From contig CAYPJU010000045.1 of assembly GCA_964411125.1 (NCBI GenBank), positions 1 through 49,486 of the forward strand: 49,486 bases of DNA, in the 5' to 3' direction. Source of the DNA: JBFIHF01 sp964411125. Its GTDB lineage: Bacteria > Myxococcota_A > Bradymonadia > Bradymonadales > Bradymonadaceae. This document shows, piece by piece, positions 14,594-21,615 of the stretch (position 1 is the stretch's first letter; every line of letters starts with the position of its first letter). Made by a program: the position numbers and the translations under genes. Below the pieces are notes generated by a model, which saw only the letters and a list, made by a program, of their open reading frames with translations, did not search any database and had not been told where the DNA came from.

Positions 14594-17280
14594 CCGACGT
14601 TCTGCGCCCTCTTTCCACCAAAGAATTCGTACTCCTCGCCCGCGAGTCGGGCATCGACGTGACGAGCCACGACCTGGAGCAGCTCCAGCGCCGTCGCCTC
14701 ATGACGCCGAACGAGGATGGCAACTACTCACGCCTGCACCTGTACGTGCTCGCCGTCTACCACGACTCGATCGAGGTCCATCGACACCCCTGGTCGATGC
14801 GTCCGTCGAAGAGGACGATGGAAGAGGTGAAGACCGCGGCCGCGGCGGCGGCGGATCTCGGGAGCGGCACCGCCGATCCCGCCACGTTGCGTGAACTCGC
14901 ATCGGCGATGCGAGCGTTCCTCGACGAGGTCGATCCGTTCGGTCCGCTCGGCCCCGTCGTCGCCTTGATGCGAGCCGAAGCCCTCGAAGAGTTTCGAGGA
15001 GCCGGCCGATTACACGCTGAGATCGGGCTGGCGGCGGCCGCCGTCGAAGCGCTCGCCGACGACGAAGTGGCCGCGCCGCCTGCGGTGAAGTCGGAGGCCG
15101 TCGAGCCGACGAGGGAGATGCGCCCAGTAACGGCAGCCGATCTCGGCGCCAACGACGTGGAGACGTCGGACGCGGTCGACGATGAGGCGACACCCCCGGC
15201 CGTCGCGGAGCCAAATGCTCCGGAAGAATCGGAAGATTCTGAACCGGACGACGACGCTGACGGGGTGGAAAGCGAAGAAGAAGCAGAAGAAGAGCGAGCA
15301 GCGGTCGAGGACGACGCTGCTTCCGAAGACCTCGCGGTCGAAGAGAGCGATCCGGTCGAGGGGCTCGAAGATCTTTCCGACCCCGTGACCCAGGAATCGG
15401 AAGGGAGCGACCTCGACGTCGAAGAGGAAGAGGAAGACTACGAACCCGTCGAGGGGGAGCACGAGGAAAACGAGGAAGACGAACGCGTCGACGCTGAGAT
15501 CGGCGACGACGAAGCGAATGAAGACGCCGAGGACGAAGGTGTCGACGATGAGCCGTCGGAGGACCTCCACGACGAAGCGGAGAACGACCAGGGGGACAGG
15601 GTCTCAGCGGAGTCGAACGAGACCATCGTGCGCCCCGCGGTCGCGGCCGCGGCCGCGTCCCGGGACGGCGTGATCGGGTCCGAGGACGACGATCGATACG
15701 AGGCGACGCAAGAATTGGAGAAACCTTCCGAATCTGATCCGGACGACGACGACGACGACGACGACATCGTTTCGGACGGAAACGGCGCTGATGCGAACGG
15801 GTTCGATCGAGAGCAGTCTTCCACCGGTCGCACCAAAGCCCTCCTCGATCGGCTTCAGGAGATCAAAGCGCAGCGAAAGGGCGACGACCCCGACGAGCCC
15901 GAGGCGGCCTCCGAGTCGAAGCCGTCGCCGGAGTCGGCCGCGGCGTCGAGCGAGGGCGACTCTCGTTCGCTCGAAGAGAAGGTGAACGAGCTCAACCAGT
16001 TGCGGGAGTCCCTGATCCGCGATCAGGATTGGGAGGGGCTGGTCAACCTCTACGAGGACCGCATCGATCTCTTCGAAGACCCGGCAGACCGCCAGCAGGT
16101 GATGCTCACGCTGGCCACGCTGTACGAGTTGAAGCTGGGCGACACCGCCGCGTCGATGCAGCGGTTCGACCGTGCGTTCTCGATCCCCGTGGAGGAAGGG
16201 CGCCGCAAGGCGCTGGACAACCTGCGCAAGATCGGAAGCCGTCCCAACCTGGCGGGACAGTGGAAGCGATGGCTCGAAGAACACCTCGACCAGGCATCGG
16301 GTGACACGCTTCTGCAGATGCGACGAGACATCGCCGCAGCGACGAAGGCAGCCGGCGACGGCGAGGGCGCATTTCGCGAGTACGCGTCGTTCCTGGAATC
16401 GATCCCGGTCGAGCGCGTCGACACATCGAGCCTCGATTTTCTCGACGAGTTGAGCCTGGAGGTCGACGACGACGAGCTGGCCACGTTCTACGACAGCGTG
16501 CTTTCGCAGGCTTCGAAGAACGGCGCCCACTACCTCGTCGCGCTGCGTGCCGGGACCTTCTATCTGGGTCGCAACGAGCCTCACCACGCCGTGAGGTGTT
16601 TTCGAGCGGCGTTCGAAGCGGACCCCAACTCGGAGATCGCGTTCAGCAACCTCTCCCGCCTCTACGAGAAGGAAGAAAACTGGGGAGACCTGCGTTCTCT
16701 CATCGCGAGGAAATTGGCGAGCGCCGAAGGCGAAGAGGCCGAGCGTCTCAAGCGCGAGCTGGGTCGCGTCGTCGAGAACGAGTTGTCGACCGAGGAGGCC
16801 GTGGCGAAGTTCGGCCACACGCTCGAGACCGAATACAACGACGAGCACGCTCTGACGCGGCTCGTCGAAGGCTACTCCGCTCTCGATAAGTTCGCCGATG
16901 CTTACGCGCACTTGAACCGGCTGCTCGAGAAGCCTCTGGGATCCGAGCAAGCAGTGAGGGTTCGCAAGCACCTGGCGCAGATCGCCGCGGAGCATCTGCA
17001 GGCCCCCGAGGAAGCGGCCCACCACTTCGAGCTCGCGCTCGAGATCGCCGGACCGGACCGAGAGATCCTCGAAGGACTCGCGAGCGTGCAGATGAACGCG
17101 GGCGACTGGTCCGCAGCGCTCTCGGCGCTCCGGACCCTGACCGGCGGCTCGATCGTCCTCGGAGGAGACCGCATGAAAAAATGGTTGAACGTTGGAATCG
17201 AAGCCGCGCGGCAGGCCGAACGTCCCGAAGATCTGAAGCATTTTCAGGATCGCCTCGCCGGAATGAACGAGGCGCCCTGA
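14590..17280 (+). CDS. large acidic TPR-repeat protein (unknown function)
   Basis: 896 aa in three parts. Residues 1-75 form a small domain (LRPLSTKEFVLLARESGIDV ... LEQLQRRRLMTP) that looks like a helix-turn-helix or MerR-like fold and may bind DNA or protein. Residues about 200-450 are disordered and extremely acidic, including eight consecutive aspartates near 385. Residues about 470-896 are helical pairs typical of TPR repeats (EAAHHFELALEIAGPDREIL, SALRTLTGG). There is no signal peptide, so the protein is cytoplasmic. The GTG start overlaps the truD stop, so the gene is translationally coupled to tRNA modification, although a functional link is not obvious. The TPR part suggests a scaffold. 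Gliding or regulatory roles are possible but unsupported. Confidence 0.82.
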   Translation: MTDVLRPLSTKEFVLLARESGIDVTSHDLEQLQRRRLMTPNEDGNYSRLHLYVLAVYHDSIEVHRHPWSMRPSKRTMEEVKTAAAAAADLGSGTADPATLRELASAMRAFLDEVDPFGPLGPVVALMRAEALEEFRGAGRLHAEIGLAAAAVEALADDEVAAPPAVKSEAVEPTREMRPVTAADLGANDVETSDAVDDEATPPAVAEPNAPEESEDSEPDDDADGVESEEEAEEERAAVEDDAASEDLAVEESDPVEGLEDLSDPVTQESEGSDLDVEEEEEDYEPVEGEHEENEEDERVDAEIGDDEANEDAEDEGVDDEPSEDLHDEAENDQGDRVSAESNETIVRPAVAAAAASRDGVIGSEDDDRYEATQELEKPSESDPDDDDDDDDIVSDGNGADANGFDREQSSTGRTKALLDRLQEIKAQRKGDDPDEPEAASESKPSPESAAASSEGDSRSLEEKVNELNQLRESLIRDQDWEGLVNLYEDRIDLFEDPADRQQVMLTLATLYELKLGDTAASMQRFDRAFSIPVEEGRRKALDNLRKIGSRPNLAGQWKRWLEEHLDQASGDTLLQMRRDIAAATKAAGDGEGAFREYASFLESIPVERVDTSSLDFLDELSLEVDDDELATFYDSVLSQASKNGAHYLVALRAGTFYLGRNEPHHAVRCFRAAFEADPNSEIAFSNLSRLYEKEENWGDLRSLIARKLASAEGEEAERLKRELGRVVENELSTEEAVAKFGHTLETEYNDEHALTRLVEGYSALDKFADAYAHLNRLLEKPLGSEQAVRVRKHLAQIAAEHLQAPEEAAHHFELALEIAGPDREILEGLASVQMNAGDWSAALSALRTLTGGSIVLGGDRMKKWLNVGIEAARQAERPEDLKHFQDRLAGMNEAP
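15742..15765 (+). repeat. (GAC)8 trinucleotide repeat
   Basis: Eight perfect tandem GAC codons encode the poly-aspartate run of the acidic TPR protein. Slippage here would change the length in frame, so this could vary between strains. Confidence 0.9.
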
Positions 17281-17290
17281 TCGGCGCATT

Positions 17291-17320
17291 TTGACACCAT
17301 CAGGGGGCAGGGCATATCGT
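17291..17320 (+). promoter_or_regulatory. sigma70-like promoter for the zinc-ribbon protein
   Basis: A perfect TTGACA (17291-17296), an 18-nt spacer and TATCGT (17315-17320, 4 of 6). Transcription would start near 17327. The in-frame GTG at 17319 therefore lies upstream of the transcript, which supports the TTG at 17349 as the start. The -35 lies within the loop of an inverted repeat, CCCTGAT (17275-17281) and ATCAGGG (17299-17305). Confidence 0.5.
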
Positions 17321-17348
17321 GTGTCCGCCCGCCACCGGAGGTTTGAGC

Positions 17349-19544
17349 TTGAAGACGTGCCCCTCTTGCAACTCGTCGTGCGACGACCAGCTACTGGTCT
17401 GCCCGGTGTGCGGGTACGTATTCGAGGAGCAGACCGGCGGTGGCAAACGAACCATGATGGGCTTCCCCTCGATGGGAGGAAAGGCGCCCGAGCGCGAACC
17501 CGACTCCCGCGATCCGATCAAGCAGACCCTGTTCGGGTTCCCGGCGAACAAAGAAGAACAAGAGGGAGAGGACAGCCGCACGACCTCCCCCGATGCCGTC
17601 CCGATCGACGACGGCGACGACGACACGAACATCATTCCGGTCTCCAGGCTCGATTTCATCCAGGACTCGATGCGTGGCACCGTGGCCGGAATGCGAGCGC
17701 CCGGCGTCCCCGAAGAGGACGAGGACGACGACGATTACGGCCACGACAAGACCGAGATCGTGTCGGGCTCTGCCGTTTTCGCCGCCAGCTCGAGTGACGG
17801 CGAGAAGGTCAAGGGCACCCTCATGGGGATGTCGCTCGAAGAGATCGAATCGAAAGCTGCCCGCGAAGATCAACAGGATGGCTCCCGCTCCACACGGTTC
17901 GCGATTCCAGCCGTGCAAGGTGGCGGGGAGGACGACGGCTCGGACGACAGCCTCGACGAAGAGAGTAGCGAGCCGGAGGAATCGCCGACGATGGCGTGGA
18001 ACCCCGCCGAAGAGGTCGAGAACGAAGCAGGCGACGTCGACGGAAGAAAGGCGCTCCTGGACAAGATTCGCCGGTCCCGCCCCTCCGCTCGCGACACCAG
18101 CCAGGGACTCCCGTCGGCCAAGCCCAAAGAGACCCAGCGCGGGATGGCGCCGGTCGGAGGCGGGCTCGACCTCAGCGCACTCCGCAAGCTGAAGCCCAAG
18201 CGAGAGCTCGCCCCGACCCCGGCCGAGTTTCCCGAAGACAATCTGCACGAAACCGTCGAGGACGACGCCGTCAGCGCCAGGGGCGACACCCCTGCGCAGG
18301 GAGTCGTGCGGGCGCCGAAACGTCCGAGCGCTCCGAGCGCCGACGACAGCAACGTCTCCGCGGGCGCCAGCTCCTACATGATGGGACCCGGCGAGGCGCG
18401 GTCCGACGGGAAGTCGGCTGGTGTCCCCCTCGGATCGATCCGCGGCTCCAAAGAAGGAGCGGGGATCGGCGACGCAATCTCCGATCCCGAATTCGCGTAC
18501 GCCGAGACGGGTGTCGCCGACCTCGACGTCGTACGCGAAGCGGTTCGGCTCAAGAAGCAGGTCGACGACGAGACGACCCTCCCGGAGTCGCCGCTCCCCG
18601 ACGTGACCGGAAAAGTCACGCCGCCGAGCCAGCCAGCCAGCCCGTTCTCGACGAGCAGCGGACGCATCGACGATGCCGCGCCTTTCGATCACCGGCCCCC
18701 GTCGACGCCGAGCGCTCCGTCGCTCGACGAACCCCCGCCCACGGTGCAGGGACTGCCGAGCCAGCAACGTCCGGGCACACCCGCCGGCGGGCCTTCCTCG
18801 TCGGACATCTCGCACTCTTCGCCGTTCGGCCAGACCGGACAGGGGAGTCGCCAACCGTTCGGTGAACAGAACCAGTATCAGCCATCCGCCGGGTTCAACT
18901 CCGGTCCCGGGTATCAGCCCGAGGACCCGTACGGCTCCCAGGCGGGCTACAATCCGCAGGGCTCGCAGCCCGGCTATCAGTCCCAGGGGGGCTACGCCGG
19001 GCAGGACCCCTACAATCCGCCGTCGGCCGGATACAACCAGCAGCAGGACCCCTACAATCCGCCGTCCCAACCGTACGCCCAGCAGTCGAATCCGTATGGA
19101 CAGGACCCCACCGGAGGACAGTACTACAACGACCCCTCGGGGCCTGCGCCGATGCAGACGATGTCCGGGACGATGTCGGGACAGTACGAAGATCCCCTCG
19201 TCCGGCGCATTCAGTCGCTCTTCGGCTTCCTCGCCGGACTGGTGACCCTCGGCGTCGCGGCCGTCGTCCTCGTCGGCGGAAAAATGCCGCAGGACAGCAA
19301 GCTTTCGCTCTTCCTCGTCGCACTCGCCATCACCCTCGGCGTCGCCGCGATAGGCGTGTCGCTCCTCCCTGCTTCCGCGCGGCTGAAGACCATCGGCCTC
19401 GCCGCGCTCGGACTGCTGCTGTTCCTCCTCCTCATTCCCGCACCGTCGCTCGGAATACCGAACAGCTTCCTGGCACTTTCCGTCGGAGCATTCGTCTGCT
19501 TCATGGCAGCGTTCTTCCCTCGCATCGCACGGATGATCCTGTAG
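17349..19544 (+). CDS. zinc-ribbon membrane protein with disordered TxxG-motif region
   Basis: 731 aa. An N-terminal zinc ribbon has C4, C7, C18 and C21 (CPSC ... CPVC). Next is a long disordered, acidic and Ser/Pro-rich region. A Gln/Tyr/Pro/Gly low-complexity stretch follows (QDPYNPPSAGYNQQQDPYNP), then about four membrane helices in the last 110 residues. The first 165 residues hold four copies of a motif T-[MLV]-x-G-[FM] (T35, T60, T111, T157). The start is TTG at 17349 with GGAGG at 7-nt spacing; the first methionine codon is far inside. Proteins pairing a zinc ribbon with such motifs are common in myxobacteria; I infer phospho-threonine docking, which is unproven. Topology places the N-terminal region in the cytoplasm. 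Confidence 0.78.
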   Translation: MKTCPSCNSSCDDQLLVCPVCGYVFEEQTGGGKRTMMGFPSMGGKAPEREPDSRDPIKQTLFGFPANKEEQEGEDSRTTSPDAVPIDDGDDDTNIIPVSRLDFIQDSMRGTVAGMRAPGVPEEDEDDDDYGHDKTEIVSGSAVFAASSSDGEKVKGTLMGMSLEEIESKAAREDQQDGSRSTRFAIPAVQGGGEDDGSDDSLDEESSEPEESPTMAWNPAEEVENEAGDVDGRKALLDKIRRSRPSARDTSQGLPSAKPKETQRGMAPVGGGLDLSALRKLKPKRELAPTPAEFPEDNLHETVEDDAVSARGDTPAQGVVRAPKRPSAPSADDSNVSAGASSYMMGPGEARSDGKSAGVPLGSIRGSKEGAGIGDAISDPEFAYAETGVADLDVVREAVRLKKQVDDETTLPESPLPDVTGKVTPPSQPASPFSTSSGRIDDAAPFDHRPPSTPSAPSLDEPPPTVQGLPSQQRPGTPAGGPSSSDISHSSPFGQTGQGSRQPFGEQNQYQPSAGFNSGPGYQPEDPYGSQAGYNPQGSQPGYQSQGGYAGQDPYNPPSAGYNQQQDPYNPPSQPYAQQSNPYGQDPTGGQYYNDPSGPAPMQTMSGTMSGQYEDPLVRRIQSLFGFLAGLVTLGVAAVVLVGGKMPQDSKLSLFLVALAITLGVAAIGVSLLPASARLKTIGLAALGLLLFLLLIPAPSLGIPNSFLALSVGAFVCFMAAFFPRIARMIL

Positions 19545-19581
19545 CATCGCGTTCGTCCGGGCGGTCGAGTTGCCCGAAGCG

Positions 19582-20802
19582 ATGACACTCACGAAGGATT
19601 CGAAAGTGCCGATCGTCGTTCAAAAGTACGGGGGCTCCTCGCTCGCCGATCTCGACAAGCTACGGGCCGTGGCGAGCAAGATCGTCGCCAGGCGTCGCGA
19701 CGGGTACGACGTCGTCGTCGTGGTTTCGGCGATGGGGAACACCACCGACGAGCTTCTCTCGATGGCTCGACAGGTCTCCGACAGCCTCTCCACGAGAGAG
19801 TTGGACATGTTGTTGTCCGTCGGGGAACGCATCTCGATGACCCTGATGTCGATGGCGATCCACGATCACGGACTCGAAGCGGTGAGCCTCACCGGCTCCC
19901 AATGCGGCATCATCACCACCGACAGCCATTCTAATGCGCGGATCATGGACGTACGGCCCTTTCGCGTGCAGGACGAGCTGGCGAAGGGACGGATCGTGAT
20001 CGTCGCCGGGTACCAGGGGACCAGCTATCGTCGCGAAGTCACGACCCTCGGTCGCGGTGGCTCGGACACGACCGCCGTGGCGCTCGCGGCAGCCCTCGGG
20101 GCCGAGGCTTGTGAAATCTACAGCGACGTCGACGGCGTCTTCTCCGCCGACCCACGGGTAGTCGTCGACGCGGCGAAGTTGCTCGAGCTCACCCACGAAG
20201 AGATGGTGGAGCTCGCGAGGTCGGGCGCGAAAGTGCTCAACGATCAGGCGGTCGCCTTCGCTCAAGCGAGCGGCATCGCCCTCTACGCCCGCTCCACCCA
20301 CCTTCCCGAATCAGTCGGCACGGTGATACGCCCCGACGGCTTCGAAGAACGAGCCGCGCGAGCCGAGATCGGCCTCGGCGCCGTCGCCATCAGCCACATG
20401 GAGCGCGGACTGTGGGTCCGCGCACGACAATCCGCCGCGCGCGTCGCGGACCTCCTCGAAGACCGGGAGCTGGCGGTGTGCGACTGGAACCCGAACCGGT
20501 TCTCGGCTTTTCTCCCCCTGCACGATCTTCACGACGTCGAGTCGCTGCGCGAGCGGCTCGCCGCAGTCGACGACGACGTGTCGACCGAGGAGATGGGGCT
20601 CGTTAGCGCCGTGGGTCAGGGAATCGGAGCCCGACTCGGCACTGCGAAGATCGGGATGGTCGCTCTCGGCGAAGCGGGCGTCGAGCCCGCGGAAACCTTT
20701 ATCGCTGCGAGCCGCGTCAGTTGGATCATCCCTTCGAACGCGGTCCGCGGAGCAGCCCAGCTGCTTCACTCGAGGCTGGTCTCCTCGACCGCCTCGATGT
20801 AG
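19582..20802 (+). CDS. lysC: aspartate kinase
   Basis: 406 aa, the normal length for a monofunctional aspartokinase. The kinase domain has VQKYGGSSLAD (13-23) at the phosphate-binding loop, the TLGRGGSDTTAVALAAALGA motif and CEIYSDVDGVFSADPR. Two C-terminal ACT-like domains follow (about 268-400), more diverged than usual but with the GQGIGARLGTA turn and the SWIIPSNAVRGAAQLLH helix. The enzyme makes aspartyl-phosphate, the first step to lysine, threonine, methionine and diaminopimelate, and feedback control by lysine or threonine is expected. I chose ATG at 19582; a TTG at 19570 in the same frame is an alternative. The 3' end overlaps the convergent gene by 37 bp. Confidence 0.92.
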   Translation: MTLTKDSKVPIVVQKYGGSSLADLDKLRAVASKIVARRRDGYDVVVVVSAMGNTTDELLSMARQVSDSLSTRELDMLLSVGERISMTLMSMAIHDHGLEAVSLTGSQCGIITTDSHSNARIMDVRPFRVQDELAKGRIVIVAGYQGTSYRREVTTLGRGGSDTTAVALAAALGAEACEIYSDVDGVFSADPRVVVDAAKLLELTHEEMVELARSGAKVLNDQAVAFAQASGIALYARSTHLPESVGTVIRPDGFEERAARAEIGLGAVAISHMERGLWVRARQSAARVADLLEDRELAVCDWNPNRFSAFLPLHDLHDVESLRERLAAVDDDVSTEEMGLVSAVGQGIGARLGTAKIGMVALGEAGVEPAETFIAASRVSWIIPSNAVRGAAQLLHSRLVSSTASM

Positions 20803-21230
20803 CGCACCCAGAACGCACGCGCTTTCTCGTCTCGCCCCCCCTCCCCTGCCAGCTCCCGAGCGCGCTCGAAATCCCCCTGCGCGATCGTTCGGGCGATCTC
20901 GGGCACGGTGCCGTCCCCCGCTCGGGCGGCCGCGACCTGACGCGTCGCAGTGATCGCGAACGCGGGGTATCGGTCGACGACGGAGACGGACGCCGCTCGC
21001 ACGAACTGCTCTTCCGCTGCCGCGAAGGCGGCGGGGTCCCCTCCGACAACGCCCCGTGCGACCTCGGTTGCGCCGGCACGAGTCGCCTCCTCGGAGAGCC
21101 CGCCCGACGTGACGTGACGAAACACCGCCCAGCCCGTGACCGCCAGGACGAGCAGCAACACCGAGCATCCGAGCTTACGTCGGATCGGTCGAGGCGCGGG
21201 TTCCGTGTGGCGATCGAGGAAGTCGGTCAC
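20766..21230 (-). CDS. small single-pass membrane protein (unknown)
   Basis: 154 aa. A short cytoplasmic N-terminus ends in basic residues (RPIRRK), followed by one membrane helix (about 20-38, CSVLLLVLAVTGWAVF) and a helical Ala/Arg/Glu-rich domain that looks like one or two TPR-type hairpins (TIAQGDFERARELAGEG). I know no named family. It starts with GTG at 21230, with no clear ribosome site. On the same strand upstream lies a 385-nt structured intergenic region and then the pseudokinase gene, so this gene may have its own promoter or long leader. It overlaps lysC at the 3' end. That it is real is supported by the sensible topology, not by homology I can name. Confidence 0.6.
   Translation of the reverse strand: MTDFLDRHTEPAPRPIRRKLGCSVLLLVLAVTGWAVFRHVTSGGLSEEATRAGATEVARGVVGGDPAAFAAAEEQFVRAASVSVVDRYPAFAITATRQVAAARAGDGTVPEIARTIAQGDFERARELAGEGGRDEKARAFWVRYIEAVEETSLE
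20770..20788. terminator. hairpin in the convergent overlap of lysC and the next gene
   Basis: TCGAGG, 7-nt loop, CCTCGA: a perfect 6-bp stem inside the 37-bp overlap of lysC and the minus-strand gene, without a U-tract. It is one of six hairpins found at convergent gene ends in this window. Confidence 0.3.
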
Positions 21231-21282
21231 GTCTGTCGGCCAGGAATAGCGAGCGGATTCAACGGTGTTGAGCGTTTTGAAT

Positions 21283-21340
21283 CCTCATTCAGTGAGGTGC
21301 TTCTCACGTTTGGACGAGAGGCGAACGGGAACGCCCCTCG
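21283..21340. other. overlapping small hairpins upstream of the candidate RNA
   Basis: Three dyads lie in a row. CCTCA-TTCAG-TGAGG occupies 21283-21297. GTGAG-GTGCTT-CTCAC occupies 21292-21307; it reuses five bases of the first hairpin, so the two cannot form together. CGAG-A-GGCG / CGCC-C-CTCG occupies 21315-21340 with an 8-nt loop. On the minus strand they fall in the leader of the 154-aa gene; on the plus strand they precede the candidate RNA promoter. Confidence 0.45.
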
Positions 21341-21357
21341 ACAGAATTACAGGGCAG

Positions 21358-21386
21358 TTGATATTTTCCATCAACGGTGAAATAAG
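21358..21386 (+). promoter_or_regulatory. candidate promoter of the structured RNA
   Basis: TTGATA (21358-21363, 5 of 6 matches), a 17-nt spacer and AATAAG (21381-21386, 4 of 6). Transcription would begin near 21393. The -35 is also part of a perfect 6-bp dyad, GTTGAT-ATTTTCC-ATCAAC (21357-21375), which could be an operator. Confidence 0.4.
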
Positions 21387-21392
21387 GAGCGC

Positions 21393-21590
21393 GGCTCGGA
21401 GGTTTTCAGAGCGACATCGGAAACGAAACGGTTTCTCTCGTGCGAGGTAGGTTGCACCCTTTCCCAGTTCTTTTCCCATATCCTACCAAGAACATTTCCC
21501 ATTTCCTTTCAATCTCTCTCCGACTTACCCCGCACTAGAGAGACCGTTTCCAGCGACGAGGCGCCCCATTGAGGGCGCCTTTCGCATTTT
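21393..21590 (+). ncRNA. candidate structured small RNA of about 200 nt
   Basis: The 385-bp gap between the pseudokinase gene and the 154-aa gene is visibly lower in GC than the rest and has no convincing reading frame. It contains two 30-nt arms (21425-21454 and 21521-21550) that pair almost completely: 14 bp without a break, then 5 bp and 9 bp, with only two mismatches and three G-U pairs. They enclose a 66-nt pyrimidine-rich loop with three copies of TTTCCCA. A plus-strand promoter-like sequence lies just upstream and a rho-independent terminator ends the unit at about 21590. I recognise no known RNA family; 6S and Pxr do not fit. The minus strand would form the same helix as a leader of the 154-aa gene, so the strand is uncertain. 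Confidence 0.45.
21559..21590 (+). terminator. rho-independent terminator
   Basis: Stem AGGCGCCC (21559-21566), loop CATTGA, GGGCGCCT (21573-21580), then TTCGCATTTT. The U-rich tail is on the plus strand only. No plus-strand protein gene ends nearby (lysC stops 757 bp upstream), so it suggests an unannotated plus-strand transcript. Confidence 0.6.
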
Positions 21591-21615
21591 CGCGTGGTGA
21601 GTGAGCGGATTTGGC

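Noticed and set aside
15604..17289. Minus-strand frame of 561 codons
   Set aside because: Antisense to the TPR region of the 14590 gene; no family similarity.
17319..17348. GTG at 17319 as start of the zinc-ribbon protein
   Set aside because: It overlaps the -10 of a TTGACA promoter, while TTG 17349 has GGAGG at 7 nt.
21265..21479. Two small frames (61 and 64 codons) in the structured intergenic region
   Set aside because: They are antisense to each other, lack ribosome sites and overlap the paired arms; RNA structure explains the region better.
21393..21590. The structured RNA as 6S RNA
   Set aside because: The size is right, but the 5' and 3' ends do not pair, the loop is pyrimidine-rich and a separate terminator hairpin follows.
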